Assembly (NCBI GenBank): GCA_946183095.1
Contig: CAMHBE010000064.1
Span: 1-8,642, forward strand
From: an uncultured Clostridia bacterium
Lineage (GTDB): Bacteria; Bacillota; Clostridia; Oscillospirales; Ruminococcaceae
Reading direction: 5' to 3'
DNA: 8,642 bases
The notes under the pieces are model-generated. The model did no database searches. It was given only the letters and a program-made list of their open reading frames with translations, and was not told the DNA's origin. Of the stretch, positions 7,535 through 8,642 are shown in pieces. The number at the start of each line of letters is the position of its first letter. Positions within the stretch are counted from its first letter, which is position 1. The position numbers and the translations under genes were made by a program.

Positions 7535-8642
7535 TTCTGTTCACATAGTCCGCGCTGAACAGGTCTTTGCGGTAGTCGCCGGAGAAGAGGAGCTTTCCGT
7601 CTTTTTCATAGAGGTCGATATGAAGCGGCACTTTTGCCTCGCTCAGTTCCATGAACGTCTGCTCAGCCGGCTCTCCGCCGATCGAGTTTATCAGAAAATC
7701 TCTGCCCTGATATGAAAAAATGATATCGGGTGAGATGTTATGTTCATTGGCGATCTCCGCAAAGGAATAAATATCATTTTCCTTGCTTTCCTCGATCTGT
7801 CTGCCGAGGTCTTGCGCAAAGGCGGAAGCGGTCTGATCCGCGTCGATATGACAGAAAACGGGGAAGGTTTTGAACAGCATCGACACTATGTGTTCGGTGC
7901 GGGGATCCTTTCTGCCGTTATATACCGTGGTGTACAGGACATCGTTCCTGCAATTGTATTTGCCCAGTACGAAAGCGAACACCGCGTTGAAGAACAGAGT
8001 CTTTTTAACATTGTTCTTCCGGCAGAAGGCACTGACTTCCGCGCCGGCTATATCCGTATCGACGCTGAAATATCCTAAGGAAGGCGCTTCGCCGGATACA
8101 TCACCTTCGGGCAGCATTTCAGGTTCTGCCCCCGAGAGCAGCTTTTCGTAATAAGCCCTTGCGCTCTCATATTTTTCTGTCTGCCGCAGTTTTTCCTCGT
8201 CGGAAGCGCAATCGAACCCGGTATATGTTTCCGGCAGTACCTCGCCTCCGGAATAAGCCGTGTTGATGTCATGCACAAGAACGGCAAGACTTGTTCCGTC
8301 GAAAACGATGTGATGTATATCCATAAAGAGGTAGCTTCCGTCATCGGTCTTGTAGATCCGCAGACGACAGAGGTTGTCCTTCATAAGGTCAAAGGGTATG
8401 ATAAGATCCTCCGGCAGCCGTGCGGTTTCGATGTATTCGACCGTCGGTGCCGCTCCGTAATTCCGCTTTACCCTGAAATCTCCGTCGGAGTCTGTCACTA
8501 TTGACGAGCTGATATAGGGGTGTGCGGCTGCCGCCGTTTCAACGGCTTTTTTCAGACGCATAAGATCCAGCCTGTCGGAGAGACGGTACAGAACCGGTAA
8601 GTTATAGAAAGTCGTATCCGGTTTGGCGAGACATTCCGCAAG
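7479..8642 (-). CDS. NRPS N-terminal condensation domain (C1), open at the right edge and frameshifted at its end
   Basis: Condensation domain of the first module, which joins an acyl or peptidyl donor to the first amino acid. The frame is open through the right edge, so the start and any earlier domain lie outside. The first visible residues (ECLAKPDTTFYNLPVLYRLS) match the N-terminal lobe after the usual LSxxQ segment. The active site is HHIVFDG (8315 down to 8295). Later landmarks are RLKKAVETAAAAHPYI, VYNGRKDP and SMLFKTFPV, the counterpart of ISNGRS and GMFVNTLPL in C2. The last strand and helix (DLFSADYVNRMIQG) align with ALYSEEMMQG of C2, after which similarity stops and the frame ends at TGA (7481-7479). 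The A-domain frame runs in parallel from 7531, one base out of phase. If nothing precedes it, C1 would be a starter C domain acylating the first residue, as in gut dipeptide-aldehyde synthetases; that is inference. Confidence 0.88.
   Translation of the reverse strand, partial: LAECLAKPDTTFYNLPVLYRLSDRLDLMRLKKAVETAAAAHPYISSSIVTDSDGDFRVKRNYGAAPTVEYIETARLPEDLIIPFDLMKDNLCRLRIYKTDDGSYLFMDIHHIVFDGTSLAVLVHDINTAYSGGEVLPETYTGFDCASDEEKLRQTEKYESARAYYEKLLSGAEPEMLPEGDVSGEAPSLGYFSVDTDIAGAEVSAFCRKNNVKKTLFFNAVFAFVLGKYNCRNDVLYTTVYNGRKDPRTEHIVSMLFKTFPVFCHIDADQTASAFAQDLGRQIEESKENDIYSFAEIANEHNISPDIIFSYQGRDFLINSIGGEPAEQTFMELSEAKVPLHIDLYEKDGKLLFSGDYRKDLFSADYVNRMIQGQSAAYKGNTDTARM

Noticed and set aside
1499..7541. 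Similar short sequence at both breakpoints (shared ATCATT plus GTT at 1499-1512 and 7529-7541), considered as a possible att core.
   Set aside because: The right copy encodes a natural piece of the C1 domain (NRMI), the identity is only about nine scattered bases, and the alignment needs gaps. Chance is the better explanation.
2864..7558. Long open frames on the + strand inside the synthetase (about 365-385 codons at 2864-3961, 5135-6289 and 6401-7558).
   Set aside because: They lie wholly antisense to clearly conserved NRPS domains, show no recognisable domain, and are rich in Cys, His and Arg in the way expected of the shadow strand of a biased coding sequence.
1..8642. CRISPR arrays, tRNA or rRNA genes.
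   Set aside because: No regular short repeats with spacers, cloverleaf or rRNA-like sequence was seen; nearly all of the window is protein coding.

Overview
The window joins two blocks that meet tail to tail. From the left edge to about 1525 is the terminal part of a mobile element: the 3' end of a large serine recombinase gene (+ strand), two hairpins and a short inverted repeat. From about 1524 to the right edge is a nonribosomal peptide synthetase (NRPS) locus read entirely on the - strand. The protein style (gut-Clostridia-like NRPS modules, a Firmicutes-type recombinase with zinc ribbon and coiled coil) and moderate GC suggest an anaerobic Clostridia member, perhaps a Ruminococcus/Oscillospiraceae or Lachnospiraceae relative. 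That placement is inference. The NRPS looks richer in GC than the recombinase end.

Reading the NRPS strand 5'->3' (8642 down to 1524): a condensation domain (C1) open at the window edge; an abrupt junction at about 7534-7517 where the reading frame changes and the C-A linker plus the first ~100 residues of the adenylation domain are missing; then a continuous 1.9-kilo-residue frame holding truncated A1, T1, C2, complete A2, T2 and a terminal NAD(P)H-dependent thioester reductase (R). The inferred ancestral order C-A-T-C-A-T-R is that of gut clostridial synthetases that release N-acyl dipeptide aldehydes, which can cyclise to pyrazinones. A second gene starts in an ATGA overlap with the NRPS stop behind a strong GGAGG. 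It encodes only the first 99 residues of an adenylation domain (core motifs A1-A2) before running into the mobile element.

The most notable structure is that the two adenylation breakpoints are complementary. The downstream gene stops just after A2 (LEDAH) and module 1 of the NRPS resumes just before A3 (GKVLLTK). Together they would make one whole adenylation domain, yet they lie at opposite ends of a ~6 kb segment. Possible explanations are recombinase-linked rearrangement, tandem duplication with deletion, circle integration, or an assembly chimera. As written, module 1 should be inactive and the downstream gene is broken, so the locus may be decaying or may be one state of a rearranging locus. 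The sequence alone cannot decide.
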